Source: Pseudomonas sp. Q11 (GTDB lineage Bacteria; Pseudomonadota; Gammaproteobacteria; Pseudomonadales; Pseudomonadaceae). From it: 64,000 bases of DNA. The notes under the pieces are model-generated. The model was given only the letters and a program-made list of their open reading frames with translations, ran no database searches and was not told where the DNA came from. The stretch is from NCBI RefSeq assembly GCF_024494355.1, contig NZ_JAKNQY010000026.1:24920-88919 (forward strand), given 5' to 3'. This document shows, in pieces, positions 55,005 through 63,211 of this stretch. The translations under genes and the position numbers were made by a program. Positions within the stretch are counted from its first letter, which is position 1, and each line of letters begins with the position of its first letter.

Positions 55005-55405
55005 TATTGGGATTGCTCCGCGATCCAGGGGGGTGCAATCGGCCGCAACTCAGAGCTTGGAAAAGTAACTGTTTGCGGCCAATCCCGAAGTGCCTGCCGG
55101 TAGACGAGTAATTCAGAATATTGAGCGGCCGTAAGCGTGGTCTCGTGCCCAATGTCCTGTTCATCGCGGTGTCGTGTTGCAAGCCATTCAGTGCCTTGCA
55201 ATTCATAGTTACGCCATACCCGCTCGGTATCGACCTGCTCGGAAGTGGAAATTGCCGGTGGAGGAGAAAACTCGCCGTCCATTAACGTCCAGTCCGGCCG
55301 AACATCCTCGGGACAAGCCCGCCACAACAGATCCGGATGGAAGCGTTCTGTTGGATCAACGTCGGTAGTTTCGACTACCGTCCCGTTTTCGATTCTTGCC
55401 CACAT
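55004..55405 (-). CDS. Tail fibre assembly/chaperone protein of the P2-like module
   Basis: 133 residues from MWARIENG. The N-terminus (RIENGTVVETTDVDPTERFHPDLLW) and the C-terminal helix YSELLVYRQALRDWPQTV followed by PPW are typical of phage tail assembly chaperones after fibres. Overlaps the fibre stop region. Confidence 0.82.
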   Translation of the reverse strand: MWARIENGTVVETTDVDPTERFHPDLLWRACPEDVRPDWTLMDGEFSPPPAISTSEQVDTERVWRNYELQGTEWLATRHRDEQDIGHETTLTAAQYSELLVYRQALRDWPQTVTFPSSELRPIAPPWIAEQSQ

Positions 55406-55410
55406 GCTGA

Positions 55411-57555
55411 TCACCACTGAATAATTACGTTGCCGGCGGCACCGGGGCCGCCGTTGTAGCCGAAGTACGCCCCTGACCCACCGCCGCCAGGCCCCATACC
55501 CCCGTTACCTGGATAGGGTCCTTGCGTGCATCGACCGCCGGGGCCGCCACCTGAGCCGCCCACAGTCCCATAGCTGACATGCCCGACTCCAAGTGACGTG
55601 TTGAAATCCCCACCAGCACCGACCCCGCCATTACCAGGTCCATTCGCCAAACCCGCCGCCGCATTGCCGATGCCACCAATCCCACCGGTTGCGGATAGAT
55701 AGGTTCCAAACGACGATGTTGCGCCGGTTTCACCGATGCTCCCCTCCACGGTAGCGCCATCGCCACCAGCGCCTACAGTCACCGTAACGCTGGTTACGCT
55801 CGAGAGATCAACTAACTTTTGCGCCCAACCACCGCCACCACCGCCACCTGATCCAGCCCCGGAGACTCTTGCACGACCGCCGCCACCCCCACCACCAATT
55901 ACCGTAACCCAGACTTTCTTAACCCCGGCTGGCACCGCCCAGGTAAACACCCCTGCGGCCTTGTATGTCTGAGTCGCCTTGAAAGGGCCGTGTCGACTAG
56001 TTGTGATTTCCTCCCAGTCTTTCCACTGCCCATCCTCACGACGTGCACGGATCGCCATGCCAACCTCATCCCCCGACATTCCCGAGATCAGCGTTTGCGT
56101 CAGACGCTCGCCGACATTGGAAAGGCCAGAAACCTTAAGACCGTAGCGTCGGGTAAGACTCCAACCAGGTGGCAGATTGAGCTGGCCAGCCGCGGCTGTC
56201 AGGTAATCACCCGGCACTGTGTAGTCATTCAAATCCTGTGCTGTACCGACGATTGCCCGGCCAACCCCAAACGACCCTGTGCCGAGCATGGCGCCCGGAG
56301 TTAAATCGAGCGGGTTAGTCTGTTTTGGCGTGTTGCCGCTACTCCATATCTGCGTCCACGGAGTCCAGACACCGTTAACAGTACGCGTGCGCATGGAGGT
56401 GATCGGCAGAATGGAGTTCACCAATGAATCCCAAAATTGCGTAGCCATGTTGCTATTGCCGCGCTCCATGTGAAGCACAGTACCGTTCGGGATTGCCCCC
56501 GTGCCTTGCGGCTCTGGATAAACCGGCTTGGTACCGGTAGTACTGGTGGTAACCATGTACACGCCGGTCAGCGAGAGGTTGTCGAGGTTCCCGGCATCGT
56601 TGAATGCAGTAGAACCTAAACCAAACTGAGCCATGATGGCCCGAACCGCCGCTGAGGTAGCAATCTGGGTGCTGTTGTCAGTCCCCGCTACTGTCGGGGC
56701 CGTTGGTGTGCCCAACAAGGCCGGGGAATTAAGTGGCGCAAACCCCTGCGTCACATTCTGAAAACTCAATGCCGTGGTGCCCAGAACAATCCCGCCATCC
56801 GTAACCAACTGCCAAATCGTATTAGCAAGCGTCGCCCCCTCTTCGACCGGAACGCTCAATCCCGAAGTAACCTCGGCATTCGCATCAGCATCCTTTGCCC
56901 GAACCCAAGCGCCGTTCGCGGCAACGTAGATACCATTGTCTTTCGCCAGCGTTTGGGATTTAACAAGCACCCGATCCCCAGCAACCACGGCAACACCGTC
57001 AATCGACTGCGCACCACTCAAAACAATGTTGGCCGTCGTCGCCACCCGTACAGACTGCTTCCTGTCGAGCTTGGCGAGTTCGTCGGCCACATAACCGGCC
57101 ACCCAAGCCCTCGTCGCCTTGACCACCGTGTCATCAATCAGCAGCGTCACCAGCTCGGCATTACTGGTCTCGAAAATCGACCGGATATAAAACTCTTTCC
57201 CCGAACCCGACGTCGCCAACACCGGTTTGAACGACTCCGGATATTTGACGATGGCATACAGAATCCCGGTATCGGTCCAGATCCCGGCCTCCCGCACATA
57301 CCAGCCGCCCACGTCGGGCGGGATGGTGACTTCCGCCAACAACCAGCTCGGGTTTTTCTCATCTTGGAACAGCGCATTGAGCGGCCCGCGCCACACTTCG
57401 CGTTTGAGCGCCGTGGCGGTTGCGGCCGGGTTGTAAACTTCGCCGCCGCCGTCACCGACGGAAATCTGCGACAGCTTGATCGGTGTGCCTGCCGCCTTAC
57501 AGGCGGTTTCATAGGCGATCCCCGTATCGGTGAGCAAGGTGTAATAGTCGGCCAT
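55411..57555 (-). CDS. Tail fibre of the P2-like tailocin with polyglycine tip
   Basis: 714 residues. N-terminal 1-165 is the DUF3751/P2-H attachment domain (ADYYTLLTDTGIAYETACKAAG; GWYVREAGIWTDTG). Then a shaft unit VRVATTANIVLSGAQSIDGV with hydrophobic repeats, a middle TGTKPVYPEPQGTGAIPNGT domain, and from about residue 575 a glycine-dominated tip (GGGGGGGRAR, SGGGGGGGWAQ, GGPGAAGNVIIQW). Glycine-rich sandwiches of this kind form adhesin tips on other phage fibres. Target receptor cannot be predicted. Confidence 0.9.
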   Translation of the reverse strand: MADYYTLLTDTGIAYETACKAAGTPIKLSQISVGDGGGEVYNPAATATALKREVWRGPLNALFQDEKNPSWLLAEVTIPPDVGGWYVREAGIWTDTGILYAIVKYPESFKPVLATSGSGKEFYIRSIFETSNAELVTLLIDDTVVKATRAWVAGYVADELAKLDRKQSVRVATTANIVLSGAQSIDGVAVVAGDRVLVKSQTLAKDNGIYVAANGAWVRAKDADANAEVTSGLSVPVEEGATLANTIWQLVTDGGIVLGTTALSFQNVTQGFAPLNSPALLGTPTAPTVAGTDNSTQIATSAAVRAIMAQFGLGSTAFNDAGNLDNLSLTGVYMVTTSTTGTKPVYPEPQGTGAIPNGTVLHMERGNSNMATQFWDSLVNSILPITSMRTRTVNGVWTPWTQIWSSGNTPKQTNPLDLTPGAMLGTGSFGVGRAIVGTAQDLNDYTVPGDYLTAAAGQLNLPPGWSLTRRYGLKVSGLSNVGERLTQTLISGMSGDEVGMAIRARREDGQWKDWEEITTSRHGPFKATQTYKAAGVFTWAVPAGVKKVWVTVIGGGGGGGRARVSGAGSGGGGGGGWAQKLVDLSSVTSVTVTVGAGGDGATVEGSIGETGATSSFGTYLSATGGIGGIGNAAAGLANGPGNGGVGAGGDFNTSLGVGHVSYGTVGGSGGGPGGRCTQGPYPGNGGMGPGGGGSGAYFGYNGGPGAAGNVIIQW

Positions 57556-58191
57556 TTAGGACCCCTGTGGATAAATAGTGGAGGTTTCGACGGTGTAGAG
57601 CGCGGCGGCCATGAAGGCCTGGCCCGAGGCCTCAAGCCCTTCGATGACGATCGGATAAACCGTGGTGAGTTCGCCGCACACCGTGGCGGCGCCGATGACG
57701 TGACGGCCGAACGCGCTCAAGCCGACAGAGACCGTCAAGGTGTCACGCTCGCTTTTGGCATCGGCCAGACGGCGGTCAAGACGAGCATCGATGGCTTCGC
57801 TGTAGGGCTGTTCGGTAAACGCCCTGACGGAAAAGCTGTAGGGCGAGCCGGGTGGCGTTTGCTCATGCCAGGCGCGCACCTCAGGCATCAGTTGCAAACC
57901 CTTGGCGGCGTTTTCCAGCGCCTTTCGTGTCCCGGCTTGCCACGCAGTGGGCCAGGCGAGTTCAACCGTCAAGCGCTTTTCAGCCTCCGGCGCCGCAGAA
58001 CTCCACTCACTGACCCCGCGATCCGCCGCCAGATACGGCAGAAACGCCAAGGGCGTTGCCACCGGGTTCATCAACTCGGGAAACGGCGGATCGATGCGTT
58101 CCAACAACCGGGCGAAACCGTGATCAAGTGCCCTTTCCAGCGGCGAACTGTTGGCCGGCAGCAGGCTCAGGCGAAGCGGGTCGTCACTCAT
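57556..58191 (-). CDS. Tail protein I, P2 family
   Basis: 211 residues; RLSLLPANSSPLERALDHGF, then PVATPLAFLPYLAADRGV. Connects baseplate wedge to fibre. Overlaps gpJ by 4 bases. Confidence 0.93.
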   Translation of the reverse strand: MSDDPLRLSLLPANSSPLERALDHGFARLLERIDPPFPELMNPVATPLAFLPYLAADRGVSEWSSAAPEAEKRLTVELAWPTAWQAGTRKALENAAKGLQLMPEVRAWHEQTPPGSPYSFSVRAFTEQPYSEAIDARLDRRLADAKSERDTLTVSVGLSAFGRHVIGAATVCGELTTVYPIVIEGLEASGQAFMAAALYTVETSTIYPQGS

Positions 58192-59183
58192 AACGTTTCC
58201 ACCTCGACCTCGACGCCCGTGCAGTATGGGGCTTGAAAAGCCGTCGTCACAATCGGCTCGAGCGGTTCGAGAATCTGCAACTGAACCGCGCCCGCGCTGT
58301 GCAGCGTGTAGTCGATCCAGCTCGGATCCACCCGGCCTTCCAGGTGATGACTGGCCTCGGCGTATGCCTGCAACTGCTGTTGTGCAGCAACCTTGGTCAA
58401 GCCCGAATCCGGGCCGGCATTGATCTTCGCCACGACGCGGATTTTGTAGGGTTTGATTTGTGCGGCCTGGACGATGACCAGATCCGTCTCCGGTCGTACA
58501 TCAGGACGAGCGAAGTGCTGACGAACACCCTCAAGGAGTGTCTCGGACGGCGTGCCATCGCCTTCACGGGACAGCACCGTGACCGTGACTTCGCCCGGCG
58601 CGGTGCGGCGTCCGTTGCCGTCCTTGACCCGCGCCGCATAGCCATCCGGGTTGAAGGTGTAAGTGACCGTCACCACACCCGTCGTGGCGTTTTCCACCTC
58701 CACCACCGGCCGCTCACCCAGTGTGAATATCTCCCGCCGATACTGCATACGCGAGCCCGCCGCTGGTGCATGCGGCGCCAGGTAGTAGCGTAACCGGGCA
58801 TCGTCATCGCTCTCGTAGACCGGAGGAATGGGCGGGAAGGCCGCCGGATCGCCAGGATCGAGCAATTGGCGTTCAAGGCCCATGTCCGCGAGGCGGGCAT
58901 CGAGGTTGGTCCCCGTGGCCCACCACGCCAGCATCTGCTTGATGCGGGCGTTATATTTGCGCTCGTGGGTTTGCAACCGGATGCAGAACGCCTCCAGGGC
59001 CAGTGTCAGCAATTCGCTTTCGTTTTCCAGGCTGTCCACAAGCTTGGCGGCACTCTCGGGAGAGCGGGCGCCGACGTACTCGACCACGAAGGTCTTGAAC
59101 TCTGCGAGCAGATCCTCGAACGCTTCGACAGTGACGATTGCCGGTTCGGCCAACTGGTTCTGGCCGGGTATCAACATGCTCAT
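58188..59183 (-). CDS. Baseplate protein J, P2 family
   Basis: 331 residues with the baseplate_J core (DDDARLRYYLAPHAPAAGS; LTFNPDG-like TYTFNPDGYAARVKDGNG). The ATG overlaps the gpW stop region. Confidence 0.94.
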   Translation of the reverse strand: MSMLIPGQNQLAEPAIVTVEAFEDLLAEFKTFVVEYVGARSPESAAKLVDSLENESELLTLALEAFCIRLQTHERKYNARIKQMLAWWATGTNLDARLADMGLERQLLDPGDPAAFPPIPPVYESDDDARLRYYLAPHAPAAGSRMQYRREIFTLGERPVVEVENATTGVVTVTYTFNPDGYAARVKDGNGRRTAPGEVTVTVLSREGDGTPSETLLEGVRQHFARPDVRPETDLVIVQAAQIKPYKIRVVAKINAGPDSGLTKVAAQQQLQAYAEASHHLEGRVDPSWIDYTLHSAGAVQLQILEPLEPIVTTAFQAPYCTGVEVEVETL

Positions 59184-59512
59184 GCCACCACCTCGAAAGT
59201 CTGTTTGCGGTTTTTCCAGGTGCCGGCGAAGCGCAACAACAAGCCGGCACCCTGTCGGCTGGCAACAATGACCTGCGGCTCGAAGTCGCCGATGCCGTTG
59301 TCCGGGTTGTAGAACGCTTGGGCCGCGTGGCTCTGGGCGAGAATCAGCAAGTCATCGCCGAGGTTCTGCCCCAGCAATTGCGTGAGTGCGCAGCCATACA
59401 GAGGGCGCTTTTGCCGAGTGCCCAACGGCGTGGTCAACGCCCGAGTGGCGCGCTGCACGAACTGCAGCCAGTCGTCGACCATAGCGCCGGTATTTCGATC
59501 GATTCCAATCAT
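59180..59512 (-). CDS. Baseplate wedge protein W/gp25, P2 family
   Basis: 110 residues: DRNTGAMVDDWLQFVQRATRALTTPLGTRQKRPLYG is the gp25-like lysozyme-fold signature. Confidence 0.94.
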   Translation of the reverse strand: MIGIDRNTGAMVDDWLQFVQRATRALTTPLGTRQKRPLYGCALTQLLGQNLGDDLLILAQSHAAQAFYNPDNGIGDFEPQVIVASRQGAGLLLRFAGTWKNRKQTFEVVA

Positions 59513-59523
59513 GAGGAAATCTC

Positions 59524-60135
59524 TTATGCGGTACTGATGACGCGCCCCTGGTGATCCACCACCGGGCCGCTCAGGTGCACACCGGACGCATCGAGCCGAA
59601 TGCCGACGGCGCCCAGTTGCAATTCGATGGCCTGCGGCGTCATCGCCAGCCTCGCCGGGCCAATGCTTAAGTCGAGGGACTCACGGGAACCGGTGAATGC
59701 CGTCGGGCCGTTTTGCCAGTGCAGGACATGGCTGGCGTGGTCGTAGCCGTTTTCCGTGCCGTCCTGATACAGGCGTCGGGTCAGTGATGCCTGTGTGGAG
59801 ACGGGTGGGAACTGACCACCGTTGAGGCCGAACAGCGCCACTGACTGCCCACCGCCCTCGCCGCCGCCATGGTTCAGCAACAGGCACTGCTCGCCCACGG
59901 AAGGAATCCGCGACTCGCTCTGTTCGCCAGCACTGGGATTGAAAAAACGGATCGCCGGGGTCAACAACTCGCCATGGCTGACCTTGCAGGTGTTGCTGGC
60001 CGCATCGACTTCCTGACAAACGCCGATGCGACAGAAACTGTCGGCGCGCCGATGCAGGTCCTCCAGCTCGGTTTCCATCTCGGCCAGACGCTCGATGAGC
60101 GGCCCCAGATGCATCCGTAACAGCGCATCAAACAT
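59524..60135 (-). CDS. Baseplate spike protein V, P2 family
   Basis: 203 residues with the V OB-fold and a C-terminal spike ending in a His/Val repeat (HLSGPVVDHQGRVISTA). Different from the Mu-type V at 40.5 kb. Confidence 0.93.
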   Translation of the reverse strand: MFDALLRMHLGPLIERLAEMETELEDLHRRADSFCRIGVCQEVDAASNTCKVSHGELLTPAIRFFNPSAGEQSESRIPSVGEQCLLLNHGGGEGGGQSVALFGLNGGQFPPVSTQASLTRRLYQDGTENGYDHASHVLHWQNGPTAFTGSRESLDLSIGPARLAMTPQAIELQLGAVGIRLDASGVHLSGPVVDHQGRVISTA

Positions 60136-60138
60136 GGG

Positions 60139-60651
60139 TCAGTCCTCGAGTGCGGTGTATTGAGCCGGATCGTCGATGTTCGAGACTTCCCAGGTCCGGG
60201 CAAATTTCGGGATGCCCAACGGGTATTCCAATAGCGTCGGGCCGAGGTAGATAGTTTGGGTAAATGAAAGGGTCCAGGCGGTGTATGCCCGAGCTTCGTG
60301 GGTGAACGTGGATGCGATGCCATCGATCTCCGTGGGCAGATCACATTGATCGCCCGACAGTCCCCAGCGGTTATCCACCACCAGATGCTTCAGCTCACCG
60401 GCGAGATCGCACGCCTCCCATCCCGCAACGGCCATGACCACTTGCAGGGAAACCGTCAGGACATGGGCGATACGTCCGTCATTGGCGCGGTTGCCTGACG
60501 CATCACGCTCAATGGCAATCAGCACCCAGGGTTGGTCGTCGGTGCCATCAAAATCCTGGGGGCTGGCGACTTTCAAGGTGGGATAAGTAGCGCGCAGCGT
60601 CTGGGCAACAGCAGAGAACAACTGCGACGGTTTTTCGATGATGGCGGGCAT
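60139..60651 (-). CDS. Phage protein preceding V (R-pyocin PA0615-position)
   Basis: 170 residues from MPAIIEKP, fixed by AAAGGAGG 8 bases upstream; the longer frame overlaps the holin gene. Single domain of mixed alpha/beta (VLTVSLQVVMAVAGWEACDLA). It lies where R-pyocin clusters carry a conserved uncharacterised gene between holin and V. Function unknown. Confidence 0.75.
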   Translation of the reverse strand: MPAIIEKPSQLFSAVAQTLRATYPTLKVASPQDFDGTDDQPWVLIAIERDASGNRANDGRIAHVLTVSLQVVMAVAGWEACDLAGELKHLVVDNRWGLSGDQCDLPTEIDGIASTFTHEARAYTAWTLSFTQTIYLGPTLLEYPLGIPKFARTWEVSNIDDPAQYTALED

Positions 60652-60697
60652 TGATGGCCTCCTTTTGTAGGGCAACGCGCAGATCAGCGATGTCGAT

Positions 60698-61048
60698 TTA
60701 ATGCTGGTCGGGCGGAAGGTCTCGCGGTGGCACTTCGCAAACGCCAATCCGCTTGGCGACCCAGCGCTCGTAAAGACCGATGGCCACATCGGCCCCGGCC
60801 ATGGCGGTCAGGCAACCCAGGGCGCAAGCACTCCAGATCGACATGCCGAGGGCATACAACAACATGGTTGCCGAGACCCCGCAGACCACGCAGGCACCGG
60901 AGCGCAGAACCACACGGCGCAGTAACGGCCAGCCACGGGCGCCCTCTTTGTCGGCACGCCACATCTCGCCGGACACCCCGCCCACCAGGGCGAGCACGAT
61001 GACCAGCCAGATCGGCATGTCCAGCAACGCTTGTTGCTCGTTTGTCAT
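60698..61048 (-). CDS. Holin
   Basis: 116 residues from MTNEQQALLD, with AGGAGG ahead of the ATG. Three hydrophobic segments: MPIWLVIVLALVGGVSGEMW, GACVVCGVSATMLLYALG and SACALGCLTAMAGADVAI, then a charged tail. First gene of the tailocin operon and its only holin. It would release the endolysin 26 kb downstream. Matches the holin position in R-pyocin clusters. Confidence 0.88.
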   Translation of the reverse strand: MTNEQQALLDMPIWLVIVLALVGGVSGEMWRADKEGARGWPLLRRVVLRSGACVVCGVSATMLLYALGMSIWSACALGCLTAMAGADVAIGLYERWVAKRIGVCEVPPRDLPPDQH

Positions 61049-61121
61049 GTCACGCCTCCTGGGGGTGATTGATGAGAAAGGTGTGTTGGGTTCAAACGGT
61101 GTCTCTTGAGGTAGGCATTCC

Positions 61122-61148
61122 AAAAAGCCCGGGGTGAACCGGGCTTTT
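61122..61148 (-). terminator. Intrinsic terminator in the tailocin leader
   Basis: Minus strand AAAAGCCCGG, loop TTCACC, CCGGGCTTTTT. It stands 74 bases before the holin start. Confidence 0.88.
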
Positions 61149-61400
61149 CAGTAATGCGGTCCTTCGCCTTCCCTGGCCGATGGCCTGAAGGAAGTTGATC
61201 TTTCGGCGCTACTGGCGCGGTACGGATCCATTCAAGTTGTTTTTCCGACCGCGGTCCCTGCCCGCCGGATAACTGCTTCTGGTGCTTTACGCTGCACACC
61301 CGGGTCAGTTGCCAACCCTCTGAACCGTTAAGGCCGGTTCATCGCTGCCTGTTGGTGGAACTAAAGAGCTTTGTTGCCAGCCGCTTTGTCGAGCGGCTTG
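61149..61400 (-). ncRNA. Structured leader RNA of the tailocin operon
   Basis: Expected transcript start near 61398-61400. A 7-bp hairpin AGCCGCT/AGCGGCT (61379-61398) begins at once; further hairpins include GAACCG/CGGTTC and CCTTC-GGCC/GGCC-GAAGG. The terminator at 61122-61148 closes it. No convincing gene fits in it. It could be an attenuator, a put-like antitermination element or a separate small RNA. Confidence 0.55.
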
Positions 61401-61405
61401 GATAC

Positions 61406-61434
61406 AGAATATGCATGGATGCATATACAGTCAA
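61406..61434 (-). promoter_or_regulatory. Main tailocin promoter
   Basis: TTGACT (61434-61429), 17-base spacer, TATTCT (61411-61406) on the minus strand. The spacer contains one of the operators. Confidence 0.85.
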
Positions 61435-61478
61435 TGCGTAAATGCATTTATTTATGCTCAATGGATGCATGAATGCAT
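61411..61478. promoter_or_regulatory. Three 14-bp operators ATGCRTNNATGCAT
   Basis: ATGCATGGATGCAT (61411-61424), ATGCGTAAATGCAT (61434-61447) and ATGCATGAATGCAT (61465-61478); two half-sites 8 bases apart in each. The first sits between -35 and -10 of the tailocin promoter, the second touches -35. Looser GCAT half-sites lie around the repressor start (62297-62362). Probable repressor binding sites. Confidence 0.78.
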
Positions 61479-61521
61479 AGACACCCAGCAAACACAGGGG
61501 TCAGGGGATTTTCACAGGCGT

Positions 61522-61548
61522 AAAAAAACCCGCACGATGGCGGGTTTT
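61522..61548 (-). terminator. Terminator of the repressor gene
   Basis: Minus strand CCCGC, loop CATCGT, GCGGG then TTTTTTT. Confidence 0.88.
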
Positions 61549-61564
61549 ATCTGACAGGGAGGGC

Positions 61565-62299
61565 TTAGCGGGCGTACATGCCCCACCAGAAGACGTGGCC
61601 GAGGATGACGATTTGCTCGTCCTGCATTTCCTGAAAGGTGTAGTCCTCATCCGGATGCTCGTCGCGGTTGAAGCTGCGCAGGCGGATGCCGGTGGGCAGA
61701 CGATAAAGCTGCTTCACCCGCAATTGGCCGTTGTGGTTGATGGCATAGAGGTCGCCGTCGACGATGTCGCCAATCCCGCATTTGCCGGCGTTCACCCCGA
61801 CCGTGGCGCCATCGCGCAGTACCGGCAGCATGCTGTTGCCGCGAACGGTCACGCATTTTGCCTGGTCGAACTGCACGCCGTTATGACGCAGGCTGCGCTT
61901 GCCAAAGCGCAGGCTTGAGCGCTCGCTCTCTTCGATGACGAATCTTCCTGATCCAGCAGCCAATTCAACCTCACGCAGAAAAGGGACCGACACCTCGTCT
62001 TCTTCGACGGGGGTGTCGTCATCCCACAGGCTTATGTCCTTGAGTTCGGAATGCGGCTCGTCGCGGCGCGGATGGCCGGCAGACGCAATGTCCGCGCGCC
62101 CGCGCAATTGATCGGTACTCACGGCAAAGTATTCGGCGATCCGGGAAATGTGTTTATCCGAAGGATCGACGATCTTGCCGCTGAGAATCCGCGACAGGGT
62201 TGACTGAGGCACGCCAGTACGACGGTGAAGCTCCGTGGGGGAGATCCCGTGCTGATCGAGCAGAGCCCTTAATACGGTAGAAACGTTGCGTTTTTGCAT
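61565..62299 (-). CDS. S24/CI-type repressor (PrtR-like)
   Basis: 244 residues from MQKRNVSTV; an ATG three codons upstream is possible. N-terminal HTH at about 20-42 (SPTELHRRTGVPQSTLSRIL), linker, then a LexA-like peptidase domain: cleavage bond Ala115-Gly116 in ELAAGSG, Ser156 in RGNSM, Lys196 in RVKQ. Self-cleavage on RecA filaments after DNA damage would derepress the operon. No PrtN-type activator is in the window. Three ATGCRTNNATGCAT sites in the promoter are its likely operators. Confidence 0.92.
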   Translation of the reverse strand: MQKRNVSTVLRALLDQHGISPTELHRRTGVPQSTLSRILSGKIVDPSDKHISRIAEYFAVSTDQLRGRADIASAGHPRRDEPHSELKDISLWDDDTPVEEDEVSVPFLREVELAAGSGRFVIEESERSSLRFGKRSLRHNGVQFDQAKCVTVRGNSMLPVLRDGATVGVNAGKCGIGDIVDGDLYAINHNGQLRVKQLYRLPTGIRLRSFNRDEHPDEDYTFQEMQDEQIVILGHVFWWGMYAR

Positions 62300-62385
62300 A
62301 ACGCGCATGATGCGTGTTCTTTTTGCAGAAGACAAATGCTGTTTTGCATAAGTGTGCATATCGATGATGAATGGCTTCCATCCAG

Positions 62386-62790
62386 CATCAATGCAAGCTG
62401 ACCCACCGCTATCGCGAGCAGGCTCGCTCCCACAGGGGATTTGGGGTGTATGCGAACTCTGTGGGCGACTCGGAAAACTGTGGGAGCGGGCTTGCTCGCG
62501 AAGACCGCGGTACATTCAACATCAATGCAAGCTGATCCACCGCTTTCGCGAGCAGGCTCGCTCCCACAGGGGATTTGGGTGTATGCGAAGTCCGTGAACG
62601 ACTCGAAAAAAAGGTGGGAGCGAGCCTGCTCGCGAAGACCGCGGTACATTCAACATCAATGCAAGCTGATCCACCGCTTTCGCGAGCAAGTCCGCTCCCA
62701 CAGGGGATTTGGGTGTATGCGAAGTCCGTGAACGACTCGGAAAAAAAGGTGGGAGCGAGCCTGCTCGCGATGACGACGGCACATTCAACA
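62386..62790. repeat. Three tandem 134-bp REPIN units
   Basis: Units begin at 62386, 62520 and 62654 (each CATCAATGCAAGCTGA), with a partial fourth at 62789. Each contains an inverted REP pair (CGCGAGCAGGCTCGCTCCCA ... GTGGGAGCGAGCCTGCTCGC). They lie upstream of the repressor. Confidence 0.9.
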
Positions 62791-62990
62791 CCGATGCAGA
62801 CGGCCCTAACGCGCTGGGCTGGTGTCAGCTATTGTCGGTGCTTGGAAAAACTCCCTACAACCTCTTGGGAAACCGCCCGATCTGCGTCCTTCAAATTTGC
62901 GACACCGGGCTACGTCGCCTTGCGCCTCTGCCTACAACTGCGCCAGAATCCGCCGGATTGTCCACTTTGGATCCCATCGGTAGTTTTGAT

Positions 62991-63176
62991 CCCGTCACTG
63001 CCCATCAGTGATCGGGTTTAGTCGCTCGGTATTCCAAGGTGCTCATTGCTCCATTCAGTCAGGTATCCCCATTCCTGCACTTGATGGTAGCTGTGCGCAG
63101 GGCGCCCTCGGGCGCGCCGGTTCCTTGGATCCCCGGTCGACTAACCTGCGTACAGCTGCCCCCCTCGTTTAGTCGC
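62991..63176 (+). ncRNA. Structured putative RNA/leader before the small DUF6124-like gene
   Basis: Hairpin CCCG-CACTG/CAGTG-CGGG (62991-63016); 16-base inverted repeat GGTAGCTGTGCGCAGG / CCTGCGTACAGCTGCC (63086-63101, 63145-63160) enclosing GCGCCC/GGGCGC (63102-63115); direct repeat GTTTAGTCGC at 63016 and 63167. The 400 bases between the REPIN array and the gene hold no convincing reading frame. Confidence 0.45.
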
Positions 63177-63211
63177 GAGTGAGTGGTGGCTCAACTTCAA
63201 GGATCCATAGA

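Larger units (their letters stand above)
33771..62299 (-). mobile_element. Composite R-type tailocin locus (P2-like plus Mu-like), one strand
   Basis: 28.5 kb of tail, fibre, lysis and repressor genes, all on the minus strand, with no capsid, portal, terminase, replication or integrase gene. The gene order V-W-J-I-H-FI-FII-E-T-U-X-D matches P2, and Gp37-L-M-E-TMP-43-44-45-46-47-48 matches Mu. Both modules look complete, so two contractile particles are predicted. Absence of head genes makes bacteriocin (tailocin) function far more likely than a prophage. Insertion beside cinA-recA is a known pseudomonad tailocin site. Confidence 0.9.

Noticed and set aside
61045..61299. 84-codon minus-strand frame in the tailocin leader whose stop overlaps the holin ATG (ATGA)
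   Set aside because: GTG start without a ribosome site, an intrinsic terminator within the frame, and residues that follow the hairpins; more likely structured RNA. The ATGA overlap leaves a small doubt.
33771..62299. Intact prophage
   Set aside because: No capsid, portal, terminase, integrase, replication gene or attachment repeats seen; two head-less tail sets fit tailocins.
61565..62515. Longer repressor start
   Set aside because: The first 70 codons run through a REPIN arm and the promoter region; helix-turn-helix repressors of this type start at the MQKRNVSTV position.
62386..62790. CRISPR-like array
   Set aside because: Repeats of 134 bp are REPIN units with conserved spacers and no cas genes.
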